From the NCBI GenBank assembly GCA_003952965.2, contig CM025849.1:4658568-4722567 (forward strand): DNA of 64,000 bases, read 5' to 3'. The position numbers and the translations under genes were made by a program. Under the pieces are notes generated by a model, which searched no databases, was not told the origin of the DNA, and worked only from the letters and a program-made list of their open reading frames with translations. This DNA is from Morella rubra (lineage: Eukaryota > Streptophyta > Magnoliopsida > Fagales > Myricaceae). Positions 1 to 11,551 of the stretch are shown piece by piece (position 1 is the stretch's first letter; every line of letters starts with the position of its first letter).

Positions 1-1359
1 TAAGCTTCTTACCAGTCGACCTTTTAAACCTAGATTGTCATGGGAAACTCCTGATCCTGCTAGTTTCTGTAGAATGATTATGACGATATGAGTGTGTAGT
101 TCTATTGATGATATCTGTGAGAAAAAGCAATGCAAGAACACAGAGTTTGGTGTAATATCTGGAAGACAAAAATTGGTGAGGGGCTATAGTCTCTAGGTAC
201 TACTTTGTAACAGAAAGATATATTTCTACCTTTGTAATCAGTAAGTGGACCAGCTAATGTCAACTGGTGGTGTTGTGTAGCTAGCAGTGCTGCTTACACG
301 AGGATTGTACTCTTTAAGTTTTCTCATCTTTAGTGAACCTCATAAGAAATTTATTTTTCCAGTATTGAGGTGTTAGGACCTTAAGCCAGCTTGACTTTTA
401 TAATTCAGAGTATCTTGTCGGTAACAGCAGGATTATCAAACAGTGGAATGACACTGCGGTTGTAGTCATAGCTTTGGTGCCTTCTTGTCTTTCATGAAAG
501 GGTACTTGGGATGTCTATAAACTGCTGAAATCAGTCTTTTGCATGATATGTTGCCTCTGAGATGATGAATTGCTTTCTTCTGTGTCAGATTTTGTAATGT
601 TTTGGTTCAGTCATTGGGGGTGTGTCTATATCCTAAAACACAAGGCAATACACTTGGCTTCATGCTCATGCACTTATAAAGAACTTTAATTTTAATGGGT
701 AAGAAGAAGATAATTATGCTTAAACCAAAACCAAACTGCATTGATAGTCTAGGGTCCTTGCTTCCTTCATTATTTTCTCCAATCGGTGTTTGCTTTAGAA
801 GTTTGACAAGTTTATTGACGAGTTATACAGCTGTTTGTCAGTTAAAAGAAACCTTATGGTGTAAGAATATACTAGAGACCATTTAGGCATTTGGCTTGCC
901 CAAATCTACAAGGATTGGCAATGAGCTCTAGCTCCCATTTTACTTCACCAGTAAGAATAGTGAGGATGGTGAGGTCATTAGTTCAATGTTGTATCCGTCA
1001 CCATACTGATAAATCTATGTACGGAGGCCTGTAAAAAAGAGATCTTATAATTGAAATACTTCCTTTTGATGCAGAATTTCTATGTTGATCTCTTTTTTTC
1101 TTTTTCTGCTTAATCTTATAGGTTTCTTCCATATTCAGTTTTGAGATGAATTCATTTCTTGTCTTGTTTATTACTTTCTAACCTGGGTAATATCCGTTTT
1201 CCTTTTACCTGTCTTATGTCTGCTTATGGTTCTGCTATTTTCTCATTTACCCACTTTTTTTAACTCCTAATGTCTCAGAGAATGAAAAGCACCTGCTGAA
1301 AATTCCAACAGTTGAATCATAAACCAAGGAATTTCATCGGTAGCCAGACCTCAATCCAA
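1..1359. other. Non-coding start of window; leader or intron of the first gene
   Basis: No reading frame here looks like a real gene. A pyrimidine-rich stretch ending in TCTCAG (about 1255-1278) looks like a 3' splice site, so bases 1279-1359 are probably the end of the 5' leader of the next gene, with an intron upstream. The leader holds a five-codon upstream ORF (ATG at 1282, stop at 1297-1299) in frame with the main ORF, which also rules out extending the main protein further upstream. The remainder is AT-rich with no recognisable element. Confidence 0.45.
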
Positions 1360-2337
1360 ATGTCAACCGTCACTATTCCCCACATTCACCCTGGAAGCCT
1401 GAAATTGTTTAAATCCTCAAATGTGCTCCGTGTACTCAGCATCCCTCAGAATCGAATTAAACATCCCACTGTTTGCTGCACAAATTTGACTCCGTGGGAA
1501 TCTTCACCTGTTACTTATGCTTCCACTGAGACTGCAGCTGACAACTTCTTGGACAAAACTACCAACATATTTGAAACCCTTAATTCTGAGAGCACTGCTG
1601 AGATACCTGTAATCAGTGCGGAAGAGCTTACCGATGCAAGTAATCGGCCGGCGGTGCAGCTTCAGTTCCTCAAATGGCCAGTGTGGCTTCTGGGCCCTGC
1701 TGTTCTACTTGGAACTGGCATGGTTCCGACCTTATGGCTCCCGATATCTTCCATCTTCCTTGGCCCCAACATAGCCAGCCTGCTTTCCTTGATTGGTCTG
1801 GATTGTATCTTCAATCTAGGTGCAACCCTTTTTCTCCTCATGGCTGATTCCTGTGCCCGTCCAAAGCACCTAACGGAGGCAAGCAAAAGCAAAGCTCCCT
1901 TTACTTACCAATTTTGGAACATGGTTGCAACTGTAACTGGATTTATTATCCCTTCGATGATGCTATATGGATCCCAAAAGAGTTTCCTCCAACCACAATT
2001 ATCTGGCATCTCATTTGCTATTCTTCTGGGTCCCTACCTTCTGCTTCTGTCGGTACAAATTCTGACTGAGATTCTCACATGGCATTGGGAGTCACCAGTT
2101 TGGCTGGTGACTCCTGTTGTGTACGAGTCTTACCGTGTGTTGCAGCTGCTAAGGGGATTGAAGCTTGGGGCTGAGCTCAGTGCTCCAGCGTGGGTTATGC
2201 ATTTGATTCGGGGGTTGGTGTGCTGGTGGGTGCTGATTCTAGGTATGCAGCTCATGAGGGTGGCTTGGTTTGCTGGTTCAACTGCTCGAGCTCGTCAGCA
2301 ACAGTCTTCTCTGCTTGTTGGGGTCAGTGAGAACTAA
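1360..2337 (+). CDS. Predicted plastid-targeted multi-pass membrane protein, function unknown
   Basis: A single-exon reading frame of 325 codons. I start it at the ATG at 1360; the frame stays open back to a TTG at 1312, but an in-frame stop at 1297 blocks anything longer and TTG is unlikely as a plant start. Residues 1 to about 100 are Ser/Thr-rich with few acidic residues at the very start, as in a chloroplast transit peptide. About five or six hydrophobic segments follow, beginning with a Trp/Pro-rich one (WPVWLLGPAVLLG) and ending with LVCWWVLILGMQLMRVAWFA, then a short polar tail. I recognise the general type as a conserved plant membrane protein without a known activity. The plastid location is inferred from the N-terminus; no catalytic motif is visible. 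A peptide-specific targeting prediction and homologue alignment would settle the location. Confidence 0.8.
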   Translation: MSTVTIPHIHPGSLKLFKSSNVLRVLSIPQNRIKHPTVCCTNLTPWESSPVTYASTETAADNFLDKTTNIFETLNSESTAEIPVISAEELTDASNRPAVQLQFLKWPVWLLGPAVLLGTGMVPTLWLPISSIFLGPNIASLLSLIGLDCIFNLGATLFLLMADSCARPKHLTEASKSKAPFTYQFWNMVATVTGFIIPSMMLYGSQKSFLQPQLSGISFAILLGPYLLLLSVQILTEILTWHWESPVWLVTPVVYESYRVLQLLRGLKLGAELSAPAWVMHLIRGLVCWWVLILGMQLMRVAWFAGSTARARQQQSSLLVGVSEN

Positions 2338-2833
2338 ATTACACTGGCTTCCGAAACAGAATTTTTAGTATACATGGGAATAAATTGTTCATCCCAAAAG
2401 TGTAGTTCAGTTACCATGTTTTCCACTCAATTAAAACTTATATGTTCTGAGACATCCAGCCATGTACATATAAAGATTAGCGAATAATTACACATGATTG
2501 TACTAGTCTGATAATTAGGCTTAGTGTGTTCGGTATTCCCCAGGATGCATGAAGTCTAGACGTGTTTCTTTCCGAAGGGAATTTGAGTAAAGAGTAGTAT
2601 GGTTGCTACAATTTGTTAGGGAATATGGGTGGAAAATTGCAGGGAGGCTGAGAAAAAGTTTCTTTCTTCGGGAATGTTTGTGTTTTTTTCTTTTTCCTTG
2701 ACACTCAAACTTTCTGCTATCATCATCATCTCTATTTGTAGGTGAACATTGGGGAACAGTGCTCTAAGTAGTATTGGAGAAAGTTCTGAAAATTGGCTTC
2801 ATTTGCAAATGGAAATAATAAAATGTGATGTTA
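2338..2833. other. 3' flank of the first gene
   Basis: Probable 3' UTR and downstream flank of the membrane-protein gene. An AATAAA occurs at 2817-2822, directly before the LTR insertion. No coding potential is seen. Confidence 0.4.
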
Positions 2834-2838
2834 GTGTC

Positions 2839-3584
2839 AGTGTTTTAATGTTGGCGTAATTTTGTATCAAATTTTAAATTTAAATTGAGTTGTATTTTAA
2901 GTTTGGTTAAAGTGTTCAAGAAGTCTTTCAAAGTTTGAAAGGATAAGTATATCAAGAAGAAGAAATAAAACAAGGAGTTGGTGATTTAAAGTCTCTAAAT
3001 TATTTCAAAATCTAATGAAACTATTTTAAAATTTGGATTTTGAAATATTTTCTTCCTTTTAGAATTTTTTTTGAAATAGAACTCAACCAACTCTATAAAT
3101 ATATAGTTCGATCACCTCCTCTTTACATAGAGAAAATCCTGTATCAAATGCTTACAAATAGTTCAAATTTTCTCCAATTATCTAGATTTAATCACCATTG
3201 AAACCAACCTTCTTGTGAGAGTTTGGTTGTGGGAGTTCTTGAAAAGTTCATAAGAAAAACTTCAAGAGAGCTGAGAGTTAACTGTGGGAAGCGGGTCTAG
3301 GTTGGATTACTTAGATTATTACATTGGGGTAGTCAGAGTCAAACAATTGGATATTGTATGTCATGCTGAATCACCGTTGTAAGGTATTTCAAAGGTTTTC
3401 TACTTTGTCAACAAAATTCCTTGTTTCTTGTGTGATTGATATTTATTTTATTATTCCACTGCATATATATTTTGTTGGTTGATTATTCAGATCTAGATTC
3501 AATAATTTTAGGACTTGTTCTAAAATTGTTATTGAATTTTTAAATAAAGGGGAAGCACCTCTTTACCCCCTATAGGTATTAACA
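2839..3584 (+). mobile_element. Solo LTR, probably copia-type, copy A
   Basis: About 745 bp beginning AGTGTTTTAATGTTGGC and ending ATTAACA. A TATA-like CTATAAATATATAG lies near 3095-3110, as in an LTR promoter. The 5-base direct repeat GTGTC flanks it exactly (2834-2838 and 3585-3589), a typical target-site duplication. No retrotransposon polyprotein, primer binding site or second LTR follows, so it looks like a solo LTR. The identity rests on strong similarity to the inverted copy at 59185-59943, which shares both ends and most internal blocks. Confidence 0.65.
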
Positions 3585-3589
3585 GTGTC

Positions 3590-4840
3590 TAAAATAGATT
3601 TTTCACTTAGAATCTCGAATGCATTTTCTTTTGGCCCTATTATTTTTCATTCTTCTTATCACTCAGGAAAGACAAGAAAACATGTCGAGGCAGCGAACAT
3701 TCTCAAGAATTTCTCAAGGCTGCCGATCTAATTCTGGTGAGACGTCGCATACCCAACTAATACCCAACTAATATCATTACGAGCTTCTTCAAATATCCAG
3801 TAGATTGTACTTCTTTTCTCCTTCACATTTTCCTTCTCGAGGTGCAGGCGAAGTAACCTTATCCCCGCAACCTACCACTACTTTGTACCTTTTTCCTTTT
3901 GTATTTTCTTTCTAGTTTTCTCTTCACCTACCATTCGTTCTACGTCTGTATACAAAGTCAAATAGGTAACTTGATGTGGCCTTGTTGTGTCCCGGTCCTA
4001 GTGGTCAGTTTATGCATTTTGACCATTGCGATCGGTCTGTCTTATGTCCCGTTTTTAACTTAATTTTTATTATATACTGGCTGTATTATTTTCGATTATT
4101 AATATAATATTTCGGTTGCGTAGGAAAAAAAAAATAGGTAACTTGCATTCTGCATAATCACTTGCTTATTCCAATGCTTCTTAACTTCCTTGGTACTTGC
4201 ATATTCAAATGCACTTTCGAAAGCGGTTCGACAACTTTAAGGTTCCCAGTTTACCGCCAAATGAAAAACCAGTCAAACTATGTTGTCGTGCACTGATTGC
4301 CATAAAAACTCAAGTTTGAACGCAACCACAAAGTGGACGTGTCTTGGGAAAAATATGACATGTATCTCAGTTTCTTTCGGGTGTCTGCCGGCCCGGTATT
4401 GAGGGCTAATATACAATAATTCAATTCGAAATTTCTTTTCTAGCCATGAAACTGTTTGTGAGAAAAAATTGCTAATCTAATATATATCTATATATATATA
4501 TATAATTTAAGAAGGGTGATTTTGCTGCGGTGGACCAACCACATTACATAGTGTGCATGCTTTTTCTCTTCTGTTGACAGGAAGAAAAAGACAGAGTGGA
4601 ACAACAAATATAGGCCAAAAAGACAAAAGTGCCCATAATTGGAACTGGATGAACTGCACAAATGGACACCGCAGGCAACAACGACTCCATAGTTAAGACA
4701 GACAAAAACAAGAGTGTCTCCACGTTGTTTGCTTTGAAGCTCTGTCTCTCGAATTCGGAAAACCACTCTCTCTCTCTCTCTATTGCTCATCGGAAAACTG
4801 CTTTTGTTCTCCCCAGCGGTCTCTCTCTGATCGCCTCGGG
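3590..4840. other. Intergenic region and VAP27 promoter/5' leader
   Basis: Upstream of the VAP27-type gene. It contains a TA-rich tract near 4478-4505 and a CT repeat at about 4767-4782, typical of plant 5' leaders, shortly before the start codon. No other gene or element is recognised. Confidence 0.4.
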
Positions 4841-7800
4841 ATGAGTACCGGCGAGCTTCTCAACATTGAGCCTCAAGAGCTCCAATTCCCTTGTAAGCTT
4901 TCCCAGAAACAAAAGTTGTACTTTTTAATTTTATTTTTTCCTTAAGACAGAAATACACCAAAAAATTATTGTTTTTCTGCTCCAGATCCGTGTTCTTGTA
5001 TTCAGTGCTTCTTTCTCATGAATTCTATTTCGTTTTGTGTATGGTATTAAAAAAGTTGAATTGAGGAAGCAGATCTCGTGCTCTCTGCAGTTGTTCAATA
5101 AGACCGATAACTATGTGGCTTTCAAGGTAGTATTTGGATTATTCACTCTCAAATTCCAACTTTTTGTTCTATGGGAATGTGTAGTTTTGATTTGTGTGAA
5201 AACGGACATGGGTTTGCTTTAGGTGAAGACAACGAATCCAAAGAAGTACTGTGTGAGACCCAATACTGGAGTTGTAATGCCTAGGTCTACCTGCGATGTT
5301 ATAGGTCTCTCTCTCTCTCTATCTCCCTCTCTCACTCATGTTTACAAAATGAATTTTGTGCTTAATTAATGTCACTGCCATTACTTTTTGCTTAATAAAT
5401 TTTGAAATCGCTAATTTTCCTGCTTCACAGCTATTCTTATTGCTATCTCTCAGATTTTGTGCTCAATTAGCTGAATCATTAATCATTAACTTCCTACATG
5501 TAGTTTCTACATGCATTATTAATAGTTTTTGTGTATCCTTTTTTCGGATTTAATACGATTCAGTCACAATGCAAGCACAAAAGGAGGCCCCGCTCGATAT
5601 GCAGTGCAAGGACAAGTTCCTGCTCCAAAGTGTGGTGACAAATCCCGGAGCTAATGTGAAGGATATAACCCCAGAAATGGTACTAACACGAACATATTCC
5701 TTACGTGGCTTATCTTTTTATTCTTAGAATAGTGAAGTTTATATTGAGCAAATGGTGTTTATGCTTTATTTCTTCTAGTTCAATAAGGAGTCGGGGCATA
5801 ATGTTGAGGAGTGCAAATTGAAGGTTCTTTATGTTGCACCACCTCGACCGCCATCGCCAGTTCGAGAAGGTTCAGAGGAAGGTTCTTCACCTAGGGCTTC
5901 AGAAGATAATGGGAACCCAAATGCTTCTGAATTTACATCTGTGAGTATTTGAAGGGTCAAATGTATGAATTCAAATTGGTCTAAAGGTTCTCTTTTACTT
6001 GGTTGTTTGTCTTACTCTTCTGAGTATTTGAATACTTGTATGCATTTCAGATTCATATTTTGCTGTATGTATGTGATTATGCTTGTAGGGCTCAAGGTCT
6101 TATGTGGAGCGGCATGAGCCTCAAGATAACTCATCTGAGGTAATTTTTTTGTTCTCGTTGAGTTAGAAATATATATGTCTTAAGTTAGTTTTCTATTATT
6201 GGAGGCCCACCGATTTTGGTCATAGGTTGTAGGAGACAAATAAGATAATTCATAATATGGTGTGATGGTCTTTGTGACTCATGCATTTATTTGTTTATTT
6301 GGTACGGTTTAGCTGATGGGATGTTTGACTTCTGAAAACTTAGAAGTCAAAGTTTTCAGCAGATTTAAAGGCAGTCTTATGGATTTTTTTTGTCTGAATT
6401 TTTGCTTTGAGAAATTTGCTTCACTATGGAGTAAATAGGTGGAAAATTCCATCTTGAATTGGGGCTTTCTGAGCCTCGAGTATGATCCAGTTAAATATTC
6501 AAAGATGGGGCTCACTAAAGTCAAAATCCATTTGATTGATAAAGAAATTAGTGAAGAAACGAAGGGAACTCAAGATTTAATGTAGATTGGTAATGATGTG
6601 GGACCTGAGTCAAAAACAAACTCTAATTGAACCAAGCTGAACAAAAAATTTTAGATATTTGAAATAGATTTTTTTCATTTAGTGAATCAACTAAATCCGT
6701 AATATTAGCAACCTTTTTCCAAAGTATTATCTCCAGCAAAAGAGGCTGTTTTTAAGTTTAGTCAATTTTGGTTTCTGTTTTAAAAGATTCTATTCATCTA
6801 TATACTTGGATAGTGAGCGTGGACCTTTTCATACCAACTATGTTAAACTCTTTCTTCGTTGTGCATTTCTGGCCTTTACCTGATAATTTCTAGTGAATAG
6901 ATTTTCTCTTTGGAGAAGTATTATTCATTTGTTATTTATTTAACACCATGCATACATGTCAATACACAAAAGGCATGCACACATTTCTTCAATCTCTTAG
7001 TTTGGGCTTTCTTATAGTGGCTTTCATTTTAAATGGAAAGGAAAAACAAATGAGGATAAAATTCTTCTACTATTGTTGGATGTCAAACTTGGCAGTAATT
7101 AATGCAGTGCATACATGTGGCATAGATAAACTTTGTTACAGTACAAGTGCAAAGTCATAGAGTTTTCTTCTTTTGATCTTTTGCCTACCTCTTCCCCAAC
7201 CCGCAACCAAATCAAAACTAAGAAGGGCATTTGCTATCTGTTTCCAAATAAGTTTTGTCTTCTTCTTTTTATCATAAACCAAAGGTGTGATATTTTCTAT
7301 AAATCAGCTTCTAAGCCCTTCTCTTGTTATATTTTGATTATAATGTACAATGTCCATTATATGGCAATTACATGTGATGTTCCTTCTATGCGCAATCAAT
7401 GTAATACGGATGTAGATTATGCCTTCAGGGAAATGATTAGGGCTGTTGTAGACACTTGTTTTATGCATCACTTCCTTTGTAAATTCTACTTTTTGTTTCG
7501 GGGTCTACATAGTCTTAGCAGACTTGAAGCTTTATGGCCCAGAAAGCAGTTTTCAGCTTTGGATGGTTTGATACAATCACAGATAGATATATTGGAGCCA
7601 GTCTTGGCAACGTGTGTACATAAGCACATAAAATACAAGTGCATAAAATTCATGCGTGCACACATAGGTAATTAGTCTTATAACATACATATACTTTAAG
7701 GATGTGTATGTTTCTCTAAACTGTTGAGAAAATTGGGCTCAGGGCTGCTGGCTGTATTAATTCTGAACATATTTTTCTCTTTATCACATTAATTATACGC

Positions 7801-10332
7801 CTTATTTCTCAAAAACCATTATATCCCATGGTTTGGTCTAGTATTTTAGGGAAACATATTTTCTTCCATAAAATTAAAAAAAAAAAACTGAAACTTGACC
7901 ATTGCGCAATTTCCTCCCTTATGGAGGATACTACTGAAGATAAATTCAGTATGAGGAAACTACTTCGTGTTTCAAAAAAAGAAAGACGGGGAGAGAAAGA
8001 TTTAGTTTGAATGGAAGAAGAGAACCGCAAATAATGTGAGTAATCTTTATCTAGTGGATCATTTTCAAGCATGCAGCCAATTACCTTTAGAAGGCATATT
8101 GGATAATATTAATAGACCTATAACATTACTTGTGTGTTGTATTGAGACCTGTCTGTTTCCTTTTTAACTCTCCTATCCGCCTGCTTTCAATCAGTCGGGC
8201 GACTCCTCAAATCTTTTCTTTTTTTCCCTACTTCTTCACCACTCAGATTCATCTTATCAATGTCATTTTAAGCCATTTTCCCCCTTTCCTGGTGGGTTAT
8301 ATAAGAAAGCCAACTGGTAGGTTCATTTCAAAATTTATTCATTGAACAATGACTGCAAGTAATGGGAATCATCCACATACATAATCATTTAGGAGAAAAC
8401 CTGCCATCTAACAGGGGATCTTTTAACCGTGTAACTGGCCAGTCCCAGACCATCTGATTGATTGACATTGCACCATTCATCAGTCTATTTTCAGATTTGT
8501 TAATTACCCTATTTGGACCATCTGATCATTTTAAGCTTGCTGCCCACAGCAGAGGTATGTAATTTTGTCCTATGCTGCATTTGGATTCTAAAGAAAAAAT
8601 TATGACATGCATGTTGCTTCAAACAAAAAAAATCTTCTACATTGACCTTGAAATTCTCTCAGTCTGTGTCAATATTTCTGTCATAAGAAAGTGTGGCCAT
8701 CAACAACAGGACTTTCTTTTCAATGATGTCCAATGAAGCCGAGTGTTATTTCAACTTGTATGTGCAGTTGCCATGCAAATAAGGAATTAGCAACGAAATC
8801 AATTTTATTATTCAATAATGTTTCTATTCACGTCCATTCTTTTGCCCATTCATCACTACTTTTGGAAACATAGTTTTACTTATAAAAAAAAACCTTTTGG
8901 AAACATAGTTATTGGTATCATGCACTCGTGGCTGTTTCATAATGATGGAAAGAATTTGAGTCAATTCCTTGGGTATTGATAGTAACATTGGTACCTATAT
9001 TACTTATCAAAAAAAACATTGGTACCTATATTAAATCATAATCTATATGTGGTTTCAGGCAAGGGCTCTTATCTCAAAACTGACCGAGGAGAAAAATTCT
9101 GCTGTTCAGCAAAACAACAAGCTTCAGCAAGAACTGGTAAGGGAATTTTATCTCAAACAACTTTTTGTTGCTGAAGTAGTTCTGAAGCAACTCTTGTCTT
9201 GTTCTAGATGTATGCTTAGTGCAAGACAATTTGACGCTAGAAAAGCTAAATAAAGAAATCAGTTAGGATTAATGTTTTTTTTTTTTTTGATAAGAGTTAG
9301 GATTAATGTTTGAAATAGGAAAGCCTAAAAAATAATATATTTTGAGTGAATTTTGATTGGTTCCGATTTGAAGTGAGCTTGACTGAAGCTTTAAATCTCT
9401 AAAAGAGTTGGACTTGGAATGTGTTATTTAAAGAAGATTGTTTCTGATATTTCTGCATCAAAGGATGTAATCAAGCTTCTTTATATAGGCAATGTTCTGT
9501 TTGGAAAAAAAAAAAGTGGGGGGAGGGGGGATAATTACGTTTCTCACTCTCCAACTATGGGGGTCTTGATACTTAGCACCTCAAAAATACAAGTTAGAAG
9601 AGAGAGGGGGGGCAGTGATTATCATCAATTGTGTCTGTTGCCTGTGTTTAGGCAATTGTAGTAGAAATGTGATAAATATCAGTGTACATGACTTTTCAAT
9701 ACTCAGATTCCTCCTGCACCAAACACTCAGTTAATGGAACTACATAAAGCTTTGATAAATGTTACAAAATTTAGTCCATGTATGGTACTAGATGAAAATG
9801 GTCTACTGGAAGGGCGTATTATCATCTAATTATAGGGACAGTCTACTATGGTAGCAAAAAGAAAACAAGCACAAGGGAAGGAAAGAAATAGAAATGAAGA
9901 AAGAAATATAGAAAGAAGAAAAAGAGAGAAAAAAAAATAACGGTAGTAGAATTGTGAGAAATACCACCCTTTCTGATAAATGTTTTTAGTTTCATTGCCA
10001 AAAGATAAAAGCCAAAGAGTCATCTAATAAGCAATAACACATGTATTGCTAAAAGCTACTAAATTAGATCGGTGGTCAAAGTAACAGTAACAACTAATTT
10101 CAGATCTTGTGAATTGTAGTTTAATTTCTCATTCAGTCCAAAGTTAGTGTACAACACAATGTGGTTACCACTAAGAAGATTATTGCAACCTTGTTGGGAG
10201 ATAAACTGATATCTTATGCAGGAACTCTTGAAGCGTGGAGCCAGTAGAAGCCATGGTGGTATCCCCCTTATATATGTGCTTCTCGTCGGCTTGATTGGGT
10301 GCATTTTGGGGTACCTTATGAAGAAGACATGA
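4841..10332 (+). CDS. VAP27: VAP27-type vesicle-associated protein (MSP-domain ER tether)
   Basis: Eight coding exons: 4841-4892, 5056-5126, 5223-5304, 5564-5679, 5779-5940, 6089-6139, 9059-9136, 10222-10332. All introns are GT-AG and phases close to 240 aa, the usual VAP27 length. Residues 1 to about 125 form a major-sperm-protein domain, beginning MSTGELLNIEPQELQFPF and carrying the signature stretch KVKTTNPKKYCVRPNTG (residues 41-57) that binds FFAT-motif partners. A Ser/Glu/Pro-rich linker (about 126-178) precedes a coiled coil (about 179-208, KLTEEKNSAVQQNNKLQQEL) and a C-terminal membrane anchor (about 217-236, IPLIYVLLVGLIGCILGYL) followed by KKT. By family knowledge it sits in the ER membrane and links ER to plasma membrane, actin or endosomes. 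Intron 6 is unusually long (2.9 kb) and, with intron 7, carries small insertions. The 3' end converges on the EF-hand gene 1.2 kb away. Confidence 0.95.
8859..8910 (+). mobile_element. Micro-insertion with target duplication (a)
   Basis: In VAP27 intron 6. The 17-base sequence CTTTTGGAAACATAGTT occurs at 8859-8875 and again at 8894-8910. Between the copies lies only TTACTTATAAAAAAAAAC. This looks like a target duplication around the bare 3' end of an A-tailed retroposon. Confidence 0.55.
8984..9033 (+). mobile_element. Micro-insertion with target duplication (b)
   Basis: In VAP27 intron 6. A 19-base repeat, AACATTGGTACCTATATTA, occurs at 8984-9002 and 9015-9033. The spacer is CTTATCAAAAAA, the same core as in the neighbouring insertions. 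Confidence 0.55.
9261..9310 (-). mobile_element. Micro-insertion with target duplication (c), reverse orientation
   Basis: In VAP27 intron 7. AGTTAGGATTAATGTT occurs at 9261-9276 and 9295-9310. The spacer, read on the minus strand, is CTTATCA followed by an A run. It therefore has the same core as (b), inserted in the opposite orientation. Confidence 0.55.
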
Positions 10333-11551
10333 CCAATGGAATTTATCCTCTATTTCTTTGGGTTACCCGCTTCAGTGGGAAACGAAAATGTAGAAAGCCA
10401 GAAGAAAACAGGTGTCTGACAAGTCTTGTTCTATTGCCGACCTACATTGACACTAGGAGCAACTGGAGTGTGATTAGTAGGAGAGAACTTTTGTTCATTG
10501 TATTAGCAGGTATTGACTGTAGCCAACATGGTTTATGGGTTTTACCGGTTCTGTAATTGGCCCTGCAAAGAACTCCCAATTTTTCGTTGTGTGAGCCTCT
10601 TCTTCGTGGACATATTTTTCCTGTAAACGTTGTCTCTTTCCCTTTTTGAATATGTTTTTAGTTCCGCATGGCAAGCGATTGAAGCATTTAAAAACTAGTT
10701 GAGATTTCTTGTGATCGAGGGCATATAAAGAGTGACATTTTTCCTTGCTCCTTTCCACCCAACATATGGAAATAATGGCAGCAAACTGCTAATGGTAGAG
10801 ACAAATTCCTGTTTCATTTGCGAAAGCCTGGTAAGACAATTAAGCGTCCTGAATAATATTTTATTTTTGTCCAATTCAATGTGGTTACAGTTGGGAGAGT
10901 CCACTGGAGCCACTTGGATCTAATACCTCGTGGTCATCTCTTTGATTGAATCATTTTTAAAAAGTTTTTATGCATTCAATCAGGATTATCATTGAACCAT
11001 CGGCCTTAATTGCATTATCAAAATCCCAGATACAACAGAGGAAGAAATCCAATCAAACGATTTACTGATCAGAATTAGAAACTCACTAGCAAATACTCGA
11101 CGAAAGGGGGAAACTAGCTAAGCAAGCAAGCCCTGACGACACAAAACAATTGGTGATGATTTTCTCAAGAGGCTGCGTTTTACTTCATATCCAGAAAGTT
11201 CCATAGCTCCTTAAAAACAATGTTATAGACGCGCAGCCATTTCCAACACACAAGGTAATGAGATTGTATGTTCTAGAATACTTGCCAAGCTTGGCTCCAA
11301 AGTCATTTTTAAGTAAGAAACTTCATTCCATAGTATGATGCGATGACCGAGCTTGAAAACCTACTTGTCTGCAGGGAAAGAAGTTGATATAAACAGTTTA
11401 TCTAGCACTTTTGGTAAGGAAAAACAGAAAACCAAGGAAGAAAGAAACAGAGGGATATATCTTGTGCATCTCGACTAGATTTGTCATACCAGACAATCAC
11501 CACACCTGGAAAATCAATCTGTTTGACCAGTTACTCAATACTTCGAATGCA
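10333..11551. other. Intergenic region between two convergent genes
   Basis: Holds the 3' flanks of VAP27 (+) and the EF-hand gene (-). Short open frames on both strands show no family similarity. No repeat or RNA gene is recognised. Confidence 0.4.

Noticed and set aside
1312..1359. N-terminal extension of the first protein from a TTG start
   Set aside because: TTG starts are rare in plant nuclear genes, and an ATG in good position lies 48 bases downstream.
7133..7675. 180-codon open frame
   Set aside because: It lies within VAP27 intron 6 and has low-complexity, AT-driven composition with no domain.
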